Positions 1 to 11,792 of a stretch of 64,000 nucleotides of DNA are shown here, piece after piece. The stretch spans positions 12,524,001-12,588,000 of the forward strand of contig NC_065876.1 of NCBI RefSeq assembly GCF_933775445.1. The letters are read 5' to 3'. A program made the translations under genes and the position numbers. The stretch is from Argentina anserina. Lineage: Eukaryota > Streptophyta > Magnoliopsida > Rosales > Rosaceae. The first letter of the stretch is position 1, and each line of letters starts with the position of its first letter. The notes beneath the pieces were generated by a model that was given only the letters and a program-made list of their open reading frames with translations, was not told the DNA's origin and made no database searches.

Positions 1-160
1 TCGAACCTAGCTAGCTTCAGTATATTGATCGAAATCAATGTATAAATTAACGTTTAGATCGATGGATGAGAAACTGAGAGTTCTAGATAGCTACTATTGT
101 GTTTATGCTGGTTGTGATTTCATATCTTCAGAGTGATATCTATTTATAGAGTACGGGGTT
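1..160 (-). promoter_or_regulatory. Promoter and 5' leader of a type I peroxidase gene lying left of the window
   Basis: The first bases match the sequence immediately upstream of the type I peroxidase pseudogene start codon (39221 onward; shared TAGCTAGCTTCAGTATATTG). The start codon of this copy should therefore lie about 3 bp left of position 1, reading leftward. A TATA box in minus sense (CTATAAATAG) sits at 140-149, about 143 bp from the inferred start. The same spacing is seen at 39357-39367 and upstream of both intact peroxidases. The gene body is outside the window, so its integrity is unknown. Confidence 0.75.
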
Positions 161-320
161 GTCCGTAAAAATGTTATTGGAGTTCAGAAACGCGGAGAGA
201 AGTAAACAAAGACTGCTAGGTGGCTGGTGAATCCGGCCTCTTTAATTGCTTAGTTTTTTCTTGTGCTTGAATTTACTTGTATTCTTATAATCATTGAATT
301 GAGTGAGAATGATTACCCAA

Positions 321-800
321 TGTAATAACCCTATTTTTTTCGAAACAGTATTTGGTTTTGTCTTGAATTCTATGACGTTGTGAAATTCAATTAAAATGAA
401 TTTAATTGTTTGCGACTTTACGAAACGAAAACGGAAACGTTCTCGGAACGTTTAATTAGAAAAACGTTACGTTTCCGAAGGTATATATCGACTTTTATTC
501 CGTCGCTCGGTTGCGAAAACTTCCCTCACGAAAGTTGTAGAGCTCGTCGATACAAGTTTGTAGATAAGTGACGCGTTCTAAGCAGATCGATTAGACAATT
601 CTATTAGTCTAGATCCATATACGCCAAATCGATGCTAGAATGACTCTCTGCCTTAACTTCTTTCTTTTATGTTCACACCTGAAAATTCTTGCTATTTCTT
701 AAGCTCTTAAACTATATGCACTTCATTTCTGAACCATCTATACTAGATTACTAGGCTGTTATGAAGGTTACGATCGATCTATACCTGATTATTGTAACAA
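321..800. mobile_element. Possible LTR fragment inserted in block 1
   Basis: Compared with block 3 (44030-44110), block 1 carries about 0.5 kb of extra sequence starting at TGTAATAACCC (321). That is a common start for plant Ty3-type LTRs. The segment is rich in CGAAA/AACG words unlike its surroundings. No matching right end or target duplication was found, so this is a tentative call. Just to its right (841-961) a short motif beginning AAGCATATTGCCTCC is locally duplicated two to three times. Confidence 0.3.
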
Positions 801-3542
801 TACTAGTGAATTCACAATATAGTAGTTGAAGTACGTACATAAGCATATTGCCTCCTCGAAAAGTAACTGATTAAGGTACTCGAAAAGTAACTGATTAAGC
901 TACTGATCTATTAATTATATATGTATAAGCATATTGCCTCCTCGAAAAGTAACTGATTAAGCATCTAGTGATTCTAGTCAGTAAGTACATAAGAGATCAA
1001 CCATGCCAATTATATGTGTACATATGCACACAGTGAAGTTTCTAAACAGTAGTTAACTCTGCAATTAAGCTACTCGACAGTTGTCAACTCTGCAATTAAG
1101 CTACTCGAGTTTAGATCACATACTTGGTCCTTGTCAACTGTATTTATTATATAGCGTTTCATAATCAAATTAAGATCGAGACATTGATCTCCCATTTGTT
1201 CCTTGCGATAATGCCATATATCTTTATTCACCGCCACCGTACATGACTCGCAATTTTTCTGTCTAATACTGCCATACTGGCATATGTCCTGTACCGCTTA
1301 GCAACCTCTCTGTCTCTCTCTTTTTTCTTTTTTTCTGTCAATGGAATACAGCTCCACATACATTACGTAATACCAAAGGGAAGGAAAACAAAAAATCGAA
1401 GGAAGAGAGGTAATGCATGTCAATTGACCGAGAATCTAGTAAAAGATAACGAAAATTGTTAACTTTATAATGGAACAGCTCTTTGAAGTGATGGGTGTTT
1501 ACGTATATGCCGTATCTTTATTCACCGCCGGGCGACTAGCAGCAAGAAATTACGATAAGGGCCAGTTGGGTTTCTAGCTAGGGATGGATCGATGCATATG
1601 AGCAGATAGCTCACCATGCACCACCCCCAGCTCCTCTATCTAATATTCGCACGAAGCTGCGTCACAGGCCGTGAATAAGCAATTAACTGTTTAACCTAGC
1701 AGCTAGCAAGGTACTAAGAACTTTGGTTGACGGGTTGTTTTCTTCAGTGTAAGTTCTACGTAATTTAAATTCAATCCACAAAATATTGACAATTTAAGGT
1801 ACGAGTTTAATTAACTGGCATGCATGGAATGAAAAACAAGAAGTCACCACTAGCAAAATCCTGCATGCATGTATCATCGAGCTTCTTAGACATTTCCTTT
1901 GAATTGAAGCTAGAACATTGATTTTTTCCATTCTACTTTGTGCGTAAAACTTAATAACTAAATGTACTCAGATTACCACAAACAAAGTAAAAGCATTAAA
2001 TTTCCCTTTTCCATCGCTCACGCACCCCAAGAGCTCCATAACGACCACTTCAAAGCTAAATGAATTCCCTATATCTTCAAATCGATCCAAGCAATGAAAC
2101 GCAACTAGTTACCTGAACTTAGGTTTTATCAACCTTTTCAGCTTTGACAACAGGATTGGCTTTAGCCAAGGTTTCGCATTCATTAATACGATAATCATAA
2201 GAACAATCATGCTTCTCTGGGTAACGATGTACTGCACAAATAGGTCACCACAACGACAATTAAACCCTGTCAAACCAACCCGCTAGTTGCAGCTAGTGCA
2301 CCGTTTCTTGCCTTCCGGCTTCTTTTCCTCAACGTTATTTTGGTCCGACCCGAAGGTAAAGTATGATGCTGTCGTATCAGAAACATGTTTTTGCGACGCA
2401 AAATAAAAGATGGAGTTCATAAAAATAGTTTTTGGGTCGACTGAATCAGCTTGAATATCCACATCCGCAGAAACAGTAGGTTCGCTTCGTTTGATATTGA
2501 CAAAGTTTGTGATGGTTGATTGGTTGATACATCTAGCTTAGGCTGCTCTTGTTTCACTATCAAGTCCTTATAGCACTTGGAATACATATTCATTGTAGTA
2601 GCAGATCCAAAGAAACCACAATTCTTTACGCACAAAAATACAATGGGCAAAACCAGATGGTGATGATAAGGTATGAAAAGTTCTGCTCTATGGCCTTATT
2701 CAGTATCTACATGTATAAATGAGAAAATTTTAATATACATTGATAGCATGCATAAGATGTGTAGTAGACAAATTATCAACTATTGGACGACGTGGGATGC
2801 ATGCATCGGATATATAATAAACAAATCCGTATAAATGCATTGCATGGTACTGTTCCACAGACAATGTTAACCTACTGTACCTAAACTTGATCACGTTGTC
2901 CTTCTCAAGTATGTATTGATTAATGTTATCATTACATATATGTTTGATTTTTTCTTACGACGTGACCCTGTCTCTTGTGGCCGGCTTCTTTTGGATCAAG
3001 TACTTCTCTTCTACATTCATCAATTTGCCCTATATATGAGAATGGACAGTCAGATGTCGTGTTAGATTGTCAAGAATTTCTATCTCATAATGGGATAACG
3101 ATTAATGATAAACAACTTGATAATCAAGTTGGTGTTGGCATTAATTTAAGATAGAAGACCCTTTGACAATAAATTATAAAGATGGGTTTCAATAGAGATT
3201 TTAAGTCAAGTAGAGAAACTTGGATCAGAAGAATCCAAATCATAGGAGAGGATATGGTTGTCGTTAAATAGCTCCCTAATCATGACCAGCAGCCATGGTA
3301 TATTTATTAGCGAGTTTTTATTCACTCTTTGCATGTGGGTATACGGGACATATTTACTAGTTATCATTTAGTGATTTACTGTTCATAAACTCATGGATTG
3401 ACTCTGTTTTTTTTGGGCTTATTTACTCGATTGCTACCCACTCTAAGAATTAATTCTTTCTTTTGTTTGGGTCTCAATCTTTCCTCTTCTTCTCCGATTT
3501 TTTGGGTTTATCTCTTTCTTTCTCAATTGTAGAGTACTATTA

Positions 3543-4450
3543 TGGCACGTTTATTAACCTTAAATTGAATTGAGAATGGAGGAATTAATTACTGGATGAG
3601 TAAATTCCATCGTTTACTAAAACATTAATTCCAATAAACATGAATGAATTGGAATTAATGTGAGTCTCACCTCTTAATCAAGAAGAATCGAATCCTGACA
3701 AACCCCCTAATTTGATACCCAAGAAGAGAGGTGGATATCAATATCAAAGCTCGGTTATCAATTTTTCTTACCAAAACTACTCTCATTTAAAATCAATATT
3801 TTCATAATGTCCAACTCTATATATATATGTTTTTGTTTTTTGAAAATTAGCTATATTAACTGAAAAGTACGTAAACAATACATTGAGCGATGCATCAGTA
3901 TCGGGAAAAGAAATAAACATAACGAATGCACGTACGCATTTGTAAAAACAATAAAAGATAACAAGACGCATAAGAACGTCTAAAATTGTTAAGACTCAAG
4001 AGTAAACAATATAAATATTGGTGAAGACTCAAAGTTAGTGACAATTTTTGTCTAGTAAAAATTTATTAAAGAAGTATATATATTATATATGATCAATATG
4101 TGACATCTAGTTGATACCATGAGATTATGAAAAAGAAACATAAAGTAAATAATAATATGAATAAAGTCTTGTATTTAATCATTATCGAAAGGTATAAGTT
4201 CTTGTTGTATAGTAAGTAAAATAAATATGTGACTTTATTTATATACAGATATTATAATAATCATATTGGTTTTAGTTCTGATTCCTTACAATAAATAAAC
4301 AACATCTAATTCATTTTGTTTCTAATATGATTCAATGTTATAAGTAAACAACTTAATGAAATTGAATCTCCACATACAATTTCATTACATCTTTCATTCA
4401 TGATGAATTCCATTCGTCAAGAGTTCCATTCTAAGTTAGTAAACGTGCCA
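3543..4450. mobile_element. PIF/Harbinger-type (Tourist-like) MITE
   Basis: The ends are inverted repeats: TGGCACGTTTATTAAC at 3543 and the complement of TGGCACGTTTACTAAC ending at 4450. They are flanked by direct TTA repeats (3540-3542 and 4451-4453). A 3-bp TWA duplication is the hallmark of PIF/Harbinger elements. The 908-bp interior is AT-rich with no meaningful ORF, so it is non-autonomous. The corresponding site in block 2 (about 15240) lacks it. Confidence 0.65.
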
Positions 4451-5126
4451 TTAAAAAAATAGTACTACCCACGGGTATCTTAACCTAGTAGTAATCAATT
4501 ACAATATTACATATAGTGCTGAATACATATAGACTACAAAACAATGAGGCGGCTGACAACTACGATTTTTAAGCCATATATATAAGATATAAGATGAGGA
4601 AGCGTTGAAAGCTTCAATACTATGGTTCTTGTATGTACATATCAAATGAAATCAGAGAACAGTGGCGCCCTCCAGTCAGATATTTCAATTTGATACAGGG
4701 GGACGCCTATAATAGAGGGCCGGCCAAATCGATCTCCACCGTTTTGTCAGATCATGTATCATTATTACAGGCGGCGCCGCTCGTACTCACCCAAAGAAAA
4801 GACAGGAAAAAAAATAGAGTTCTGTAATCAATCTGACCTGAAATGAGAAGCAAAAAACCAAAACCATAACACATTGTGGCAGCTTACCACTCTCGACGCC
4901 ATGCATGCTCACAACGTACCTGCTCTCGTGTCAGTTTCATTGTTAACCTTCATGAATTTCTTCGTCTCCATCTGGGTATGTATTCAATACCGTTTGTTTT
5001 GTTTGGTTTAAGCTGACACCTGGATATATGGTTCGCATAATTGGAGTTCATAGCGTTTGGAATTCATATCGCAAATCCGAAATCGTAGCGTTATGGTGCG
5101 TGTAGGACAAGTATCAGATCGTCAAT

Positions 5127-5364
5127 ATGCAGTCTGGAAAGGAGAAGATGAGTAACTTGGCCAGTGCGGCTAAGGAGAAAGCAGAGACTTACAAAGCCAA
5201 CGCGGAAGAGAAGGTTGCTGCTACAAGTTACTTGGTTAATTGATGTACATATACAATAAGAGAAATATTAATTCAGAAGAATGGCGGAGGAGAAGAGAAG
5301 AGCTAAAAAGGCAGAAGCCAAGATGAAGCTGCATGACTCCAAAGCTGAGCAGCGGACAAACTAA
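5127..5364 (+). pseudogene. LEA group 1 (LEA_1 family) gene remnant
   Basis: Two short coding stretches resemble the hydrophilic, Lys/Glu/Ala-rich LEA group 1 proteins that accumulate in seeds and dehydrated tissue. The first, from the ATG at 5127, reads MQSGKEKMSNLASAAKEKAE and continues through a KANAEEK segment. The second, at 5281-5364, has the conserved MAEEKRRAKKAEAKMKLHDS segment. They are separated by about 65 bp with intron-like features (ending TTAATTCAG), but no GT donor in the first stretch has the phase needed to join the second reading frame. The protein would also stop early (QRTN then stop). I read it as a decayed or mis-spliced gene; a functional very short LEA cannot be excluded. 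Confidence 0.5.
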
Positions 5365-5563
5365 CCTCTGGAGCTCCTACAACGGCTGCCGGCGCTCCAA
5401 TGGGTGGGAGTGCATTCTCAGTGTATCCTCTGGGAAGTCACACAATCCGGAAGCTGCCCTAGTTTTTTTTGTTTTTGGTCAATAGCTGCCTAGTCATATA
5501 TCTAGTATTAGTTGGCAGTCTAGAATGCGCGTTAAATAGTTTCTCTGATGCTTTTGTGAATAT

Positions 5564-6032
5564 CTATGTAGCACCGATACTTCTAAGGTTGGCTTTGTCG
5601 AAGTGTCCGACACTCCGACACTTCCCAACACCGTGTCCAACACGCTAAATAGTGTCTCAGTAATATTGATTTTTCCGACACTTTCCTGACACTTTGACTA
5701 ACACACCACATCATAATTCCAACACGGTACATAATTATTTTAGATAAAAAAATGAAAAATGAAAACAAAACAAAACAAAAAACCCAAATTTTGTTTTAAC
5801 CCTATCGTTTTCCCTTTCTTATTTCCTTATTTTTTTTAATTGTTATGCAATGGAATGAACTTAAAATTTTAATTTGATATTATTTCATGTGTTATATATT
5901 ATTTACGCACTGATAAATATATTAAATTATATATAAATTTCAGTGTCGGCACCGTGTCGGAATCTAAGTTTTTTAGATTTGTAATCCCGCGGTGTCGCGT
6001 CGTGTCGGTGTCGCGGTGTCCATGCTACATAG
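5564..6032. mobile_element. hAT-like non-autonomous element
   Basis: A 469-bp segment is bounded by inverted CTATGTAGCA / TGCTACATAG ends, with GTGTCGGTGTC-type subterminal repeats pointing inward from both sides. Flanks GTGAATAT (5556-5563) and GTGAATTA (6033-6040) match at 6 of 8 positions, consistent with an aged 8-bp hAT duplication. The interior is AT-rich and non-coding. Confidence 0.55.
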
Positions 6033-7416
6033 GTGAATTAATATGTACCTTGACTTAGGATTTCATCTTGCAATTAGCCTTAGTATTGATGTTTGGTCTG
6101 CTGTTTTTCCTTGTAAGTGCCAGAAATGGACTGTGCGTTATTATAAATTAGGGTTCATCCTTGCATGTAAATTTACTTCTATCGAACGATGGTTCATGCA
6201 TACTTATTTGAGATGTGACTATCGAGATGGAGTAGATTTAGGAATTTTACGTTTTCATATATCCTCGTATTTCATTTTCGAGCGATCGACTGTCACAACT
6301 TGGGCATGCAGTTTCATCGCCCTTCTACATGCGTTCTCCTTCAGTCGTACGTGGAATGAAGCTCTTTGAAATTATTCTCTTCTGGATATATATCTGCTTT
6401 ATTGTGTTTTCTCCTTTTGCCTTATTACGTTTAGTACAAGCTTACCAATTGTTGTCATCTAGCACAAGGAGAAAATAAAGACTAAATCTTGTTTGATGAG
6501 GTGAATCGATAGTTTTGAACAATAAAATAAAAATATTGAACTATGCGCATGGAACTCCTAATTTTGCGGAAGAGTTAAAAATTAGGATTTGGTGCTAGCC
6601 TGTTAGGCACAAGTAGTTTGAGGTCGGCATGGAAAACGGTTTTAGTCGGTAGGAGTGCTACTATCATGTAGGTTTCTAGAGGAAATTGAAAAACGGAAGA
6701 CCTAAACTCAAAAGAGGTTTGCAGATCTCCGAGTGCTAGAATAAGGTTACGAATCTAGTTAGTTTTTTTCGATACAATCTAGTTAGTCAGTTGCTGATCG
6801 AGGTTTCAAGATATCGATCAACGATGTCGTTGAGAGCTAGCTAGCCGAAAAGGCTATGACACGATGTACGTGGCAGAATTTCTAAGGAAGGGTATGCATG
6901 CATGCTCGCCATGTGTAACTGCTAACTAACGCGGATCAGCTGTCCCATAACTCGTAAGATACCTCTTATATTAGATCTTTATTATCGCATGGCTATTGGC
7001 TTCTGATTGTTCTCAGATCCTTTCTTATACCTCCCCCTACATATACACATCCTTACTCGAGTCCTAGTTATCTTGTGTTTATCCCAATGTCATGGAAACA
7101 AAGTCTTAGGAGTGCTCGACCCTGGTGAGACGAAGTTACAAGCTCCATAGCAAAGTGCGAAAATTCTTTTGGAGATTTCTGGTGTGCAAGACAGCAACAA
7201 GAAGATAAGCAGGTCGCAAAGGAAACATTTAGCAATCTGGTCTGGTTGGCCAAAGAGCACATAAATATCTACAAAACCAAAGTAAAAGAGAAGGTGGTCA
7301 ATTATCATCTTCCATCTAGCTAGCACTAGTTCGATTCACAACCTATTTCATTGATGTATACCTCATCATTTGTATGTGTTTTTCTGGAAATTTAATGAAT
7401 AGTAACATGTATTACA
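6033..7416. other. Intergenic, no recognisable gene
   Basis: About 1.4 kb between the hAT-like element and the second LEA remnant. A 108-residue open frame at 6043-6369 (+) shows no motif I recognise and has the composition of chance translation. The minus-strand frames at 7068-7326 overlap each other in different phases and are likewise not convincing. Confidence 0.5.
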
Positions 7417-7550
7417 GTTGGAGAGGCCAAGAGCAAGGACTCAGGAAGAGAAGAAGATAGCAAAAGAGCGTCAGTAAGTGAAGGAGGCAAGTGCAAAGGG
7501 GGAGCTGCAAAAAGCTAAAGCCAGGCACGCAGAGAAGAAATTAATTAGGT
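7417..7550 (+). pseudogene. LEA group 1 second-exon remnant with internal stop
   Basis: After a good 3' splice-site sequence (TATTACAG at 7409-7416), one frame reads RARTQEEKKIAKERQ, a TAA stop, then VKEASAKGELQKAKARHAEK. This is the typical second exon of LEA_1 proteins with one nonsense codon. No first exon is visible upstream. It lies 2 kb from the LEA piece at 5127-5364, so the two may be relics of a small LEA_1 pair. The residue pattern is clear but short. Confidence 0.5.
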
Positions 7551-8380
7551 GCCAAATTATCTCATGGGAGCTATCCTCATCCACCACCGGCAACACAACA
7601 TTATCAACATCAACAAGGGCACCAGCATCTACAGACCACTAATATGCCTAGCTAGATTTCTAGTTTTTCATTAATAATGTCGAGGTGTAGCTTGTGCACA
7701 TATGCGTTTGTCATATGTAATAACAAAGAGCTGCAGTTTGAGATGTACATTTATATATTCATACTGCTGATACATACTGCTGATCGGGATGCTGAATCAC
7801 AATTTTCCGTCACTGCGGTCTTCCGATACTATCACGCATACCAGACTACACAATACATATATTATCATTTCATTACTTCAACGGAGGCTAAGTACGTGCT
7901 CGACTACTCGATCGGACATGTAACAATAAACAGAAATTTGATATATGTATAATATGATATGAAGATGTGTGGCGAGATTAATGATTAATCATTAGTCTAA
8001 GAAAATAATTTTGAGAAGTATGTAATGAACGTTGTATACGTTGTTATTTGCATTTTGTGATAGTGGTAGCAATCAAAAAGAGTTATTTAGTAGACATCAA
8101 GAGGAGTCTAACTCACATAAACACTTTTATTCAGTCCTTTTGGGGCCATTTAGTTTTGGGGTTTAGGGTTTGTTATTTGATTTCTTTTTTTTACTGCGAA
8201 TATTACTAGAACATAAAAAGGAAAATTCTAACATACGCTGATGTATAGCATGCATCTGTTTTTTCCTCCACACACCTTCGTGCATGTTATGACACCTCAC
8301 TCTATCACCACACACCAGTGTATGTATGACATACTTCAATGTACAACAGATGAACCCACATAAAAACGTGAAAACAAAAA
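7551..8380. other. Intergenic, no recognisable gene
   Basis: AT-rich spacer between the LEA remnant and duplication block 2. The 91-residue frame at 7677-7952 (+) has no recognisable domain. Nothing supportable was seen. Confidence 0.5.
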
Positions 8381-8509
8381 GAATTAATGTTTGTGATTGA
8401 GATATATATAAAGGTTATGGTAAAAATTGAATTACCAATTTGATTACACGTACAAAGGAATTAATGTTTGTTGAAAAAAAATTGAATGCTAGATTTTGAT
8501 CTTCATCAG

Positions 8510-8552
8510 TTAGTTGATTGCAGAACAAACGCGGCGAAATTCACCATTTGTT
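8510..8552 (-). pseudogene. 3'-terminal stub of a type I class III peroxidase gene
   Basis: In minus sense this encodes TNGEFRRVCSAIN and a stop (8510-8512). That is the conserved C-terminus of the N1-type peroxidases, including the last disulfide cysteine. Immediately beyond about 8552 the sequence switches to DNA that lies about 1.1 kb upstream of the type I gene in block 1 (TTGTCAACTGTATTTATT, from 1131). Nearly the whole gene and its proximal promoter have therefore been deleted. Confidence 0.75.
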
Positions 8553-9443
8553 CGATGATGTTGTCAACTGTATTTATTATATAGCGTTTCATAATCAAAT
8601 TAAGATCGAGACATTGATCTCCCATTTGTTCCTTGCGATAATGCCATATATCTTTATTCACCGCCACCGTACATGACTCGCAACTTTTCTGTATAATACT
8701 GCCATACTGGCATATGTCCAGTACTGCATAGCAACCTCTCTGTCTTTGTCTCTCGTTTTTTTTTATCTTTTTTTTTATCAATGGAATACAGCTACACATA
8801 CATAGCGTAATACCAAAGGGAAGGAAAATAAAAATCGAAGGAAGAGAGGTAATGCATGTCAATTGACCGAGAATCTAGTAAAAGATAACGAAAATTGTTA
8901 ACTTTATAATGGAACAGCTCTTTGAAGTGATGGGTGTTTACGTATATGCCGTATCTTTATTCACCGCCGGGCGACTAGCAGCAAGAAATTACGATAAGGG
9001 CCAGTTGGGTTTCTAGCTAGGGATGGATCGGATGCATATGAGCAGATAGCTCACCATGCACCACCCCCAGCTCCTCTATCTAATATTCGCACGAAGCTGC
9101 GTCACAGGCCGTGAATAAGCAATTAACTGTTTAACCTAGCAGCTAGCAAGGTACTAAGAACTTTGGTTGACGGGTTGTTTTCTTCAGTGTAAGTTCTACG
9201 TAATTTAAATTCAATCCACAAAATATTGACAATTTAAGGTACTAGTTTAATTAACTGGCATGCATGGAATGAAAAGCAAGAAGTCGCCACTAGCTAAATC
9301 CTGCATGCATGCATGTATCATCGAAGCTTCTTAGACATTTCCTTGAATTAAAGCTAGAACATTGAATTTGTGTCACTGATGTGTTGATACATCAAGCTTA
9401 GGCTACTCTTGTTTCACTATCAAGTCCTTATAACACTTAGAAC

Positions 9444-9968
9444 CAATGGTCTAAATAGCGGTATCGACATCGTGTTAGTTTTGTAAAATAAGGATATAAC
9501 GGAAATATATCGGATTTATCGTTTTTACTCATTTTTAATTAAATTTAATATATTTATAAACATATACTTTAAAATATACCAACTACTTGAGAAATTAAAA
9601 CTTATACTTCAAAATGTACTAAATAAACTTCATAAACAAAAAATATTTGATTGTTTTGACTATTAAAATACATAAATAGTATTAATTAATAAAACTAGAG
9701 GTGATCATTCATCATAACTCTTTCGTCATCGAATCCTATCGACGAATCTGTCATTTTCTTTGAATTATTTTTTTTAAAAACAATGTTGTTTTAATTTTTT
9801 TTTAAAGCACTGATATATTGGGTCAAACTCGGTTTTTTACCCGATATATCACTCTTTGACTCAATTTTTTTAATTGACCGATATAATACAACGATAAGTA
9901 ACTTATCGTATCGTTTTCTTAATATCAGGGAGATATATCGAAGATATATCGGGATATTTAGAACATTG
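9444..9968. mobile_element. hAT-like non-autonomous element (CAATG family)
   Basis: A 525-bp AT-rich insertion with inverted ends CAATGGTCTAAATA and, reversed from the right, CAATGTTCTAAATA. It is flanked by CTTAGAAC (9436-9443) and CTTGGAAC (9969-9976), an 8-bp duplication with one change. The paralogous site in block 1 near 2573-2590 (GCACTTGGAATACATATTC) is uninterrupted and serves as the empty site. ATATATCG-type repeats fill the subterminal regions. Confidence 0.75.
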
Positions 9969-10129
9969 CTTGGAACACATATTCATTGTAGTAGCAGACC
10001 CAAAGAAACCACAATTCTTTACGCACAAAATAGGACCTACCGGGGAGATTGATATTCACTCTCCTCATGAGGGTTCATCTTAATTTGCTTTACTTCAACC
10101 GATCAATCTGGAAACGTCTTGGAAATGAT

Positions 10130-10169
<40 letters not shown>
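10130..10169. repeat. (AT)n microsatellite
   Basis: Nearly pure AT dinucleotide tract directly left of the fold-back element at 10170. A second tract flanks it on the right (10579-10601), as expected for TA-target insertion into a TA-rich site followed by repeat growth. Confidence 0.85.
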
Positions 10170-10578
10170 CGGAGTTTTTCAGGTGTGGAGGTCCGTACCT
10201 TTAGCTAAGGTACGGATTTTCATTTTTTTATCAACTTTTCGATCCAGTTTTTACATATCCACCATCCAATATCTAGGTTATAACGTATATATCATCTCCA
10301 CAAAATTTCAGCCGATTTCATGATCGTTAAGGTATCGAACTAATCAAAACCAATGAACGTATTGAATTTGTCGAACCAGAACCGTTCATATTTTGAGTAG
10401 AAAATCGAAGTTATGAGTACCTTACCGGTGATGAAATCGGCTGAAATTTTGTAGAGATAATCTATACGTTATAAACTAGAAATGGGACGGTGGAGATGTG
10501 ACAAATCGATCGAAAGCTTGGTCAAAAATGAAAATCCATACCTTAAGCTAAAATAAGGACCTCCTTACCTAAAAGGCC
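10170..10578. mobile_element. Long-inverted-repeat (fold-back) MITE, copy 1
   Basis: The two halves are imperfect inverted repeats of each other. The left arm contains GGTCCGTACCTTTAGCTAAG and ATCTCCACAAAATTTCAGCC. The right arm contains the complements (GGCTGAAATTTTGTAGAGAT and AAGGACCTCCTTACC). The arms cover roughly 150-200 bp each, so the whole 409 bp can fold back. It has no coding content. A second member is at 57803-58221. Superfamily is not certain; TA-rich flanks hide the target duplication. Confidence 0.7.
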
Positions 10579-10601
10579 ATATATATATATATATATATAT
10601 A

Positions 10602-11300
10602 GTCTCTATTCAGAGTGAAGCTTCACTCTGAAAATTCAGAGTGAAGTTCACATTTTGGCACATTTTTCAGTCAAATTTTTTCAGCATAACCGATTCAATA
10701 TTTAGATATGCTATTCAAGATCATCTCTACAAAATTTCATCTAATTCGGACATCGTTAAGGTATTGAAATTAGATTAAATCAATGAATGAATTAAAACTG
10801 TTCAACGTGAACCGTTCGTGTAAATCTCAATTTTGAAAGCTCAAATCATTGTCAAATTGGATGAAACTTTATAGAGATGATCTTGAATAGCATATCTAAA
10901 TATTGAATCGTTTATGGTGAAAATATTTGACCGAAAAGTGTGTCAAAATTGGAACTTCACTCTGAAATTTCAGAGTGAAGTTGCAATTTTGGCATATTTT
11001 TCGGTCAAATTTTTCAGCATAAGCGATTCAATATTTAGGTATGCTATTCAAGATCACCTCTACAAAATTTCATCTAATTCGGACATCGTTAAGGTATTGA
11101 AATTAGATTAAATCAATGAATGAATTAAAACTGTTCAACGTGAACCGTTTGTGTAAATCTCAATTTTGAAAGCTCAAATCATTGTCAAATTGGATGAAAC
11201 TTTATAGAGATGATCTTAAATAGCATATCTAAATATTGAATCGCTTATGGTGAAAATATTTGACCGAAAAATGTGCCAAAATTGGAACTTCACTCTGGAT
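10602..11300. mobile_element. Dimeric fold-back MITE (two units, period 334 bp)
   Basis: Two head-to-tail copies of a palindromic unit begin with TTCAGAGTGAAGTT at 10635 and 10969, a spacing of 334 bp. Each unit has inverted ends (CAGAGTGAAG / CTTCACTCTG) and mirrored inner motifs (CTACAAAATTTCATCTAATT and its complement). They share a central terminal repeat at 10955-10980, and a third boundary lies near 11291-11298. The inner motif resembles that of the 10170 and 57803 elements, so the families are related. No coding content; the 65-residue frame at 10914-11111 is incidental. Confidence 0.7.
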
Positions 11301-11792
11301 AAAAACTGTATAAATAAATAAATAAATATATATATATATATATATACACCTCAACGTACAAACCCGATCGTACAAGATAAAATCACAACAAAAGTTAATT
11401 AGCATATAGTTAATGAAGAAGAATGTTCCCGGGGGTTTGGTTTATATAGAGGTTCCTTTAGCGATTTCCATATACGGCTTGATAAGTAATTGTAATCCAA
11501 TAGAATTCGGAGGGGAAAAATCGTTTTTTGAGAATTAGGAGGGGAATATTTAACTGAAGTAAAAGAAAAACTTTTTCGTTAGGCAAAAGGTTTCCGGGTT
11601 GAACAGGGATTCAAACAATTAGAAGTTTCTGTTTTACTTCAGTCAAAGTTTACGTTCCTTTTATTACGAGGTAGGATTTTCCTTGTAAAACAGTACGCGA
11701 ACGTTAAAACGTGAAACCATGATGAAATAACACCGCACACACAGTGCTACACATATTGTCGTCTTAGTAATTAAAAGACTGAATGATGGATC

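Larger units (their letters stand above)
1..4830. repeat. Duplication block 1 of the peroxidase module
   Basis: Segments of this stretch are near-identical to block 2 and block 3. 1-300 and 1000-1560 match 39221-39430 and 43955-44768. 1131-2640 matches 8561-10027. 2640-3350 and 4490-4700 match 13390-15480 and 53120-57250. The part that should hold a type II peroxidase (11400-13390 in block 2) is missing, and the two flanks are joined near 2640. Block-specific insertions are an LTR-like piece after 320 and a Harbinger MITE at 3543-4450. Confidence 0.8.

Noticed and set aside
6043..6369. 108-residue plus-strand frame
   Set aside because: No start context, domain or paralogue in the other blocks; composition is like random translation.
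8506..8862. 118-residue minus-strand frame ending near the peroxidase stub
   Set aside because: It runs through duplicated intergenic DNA in a different frame from the peroxidase C-terminus.
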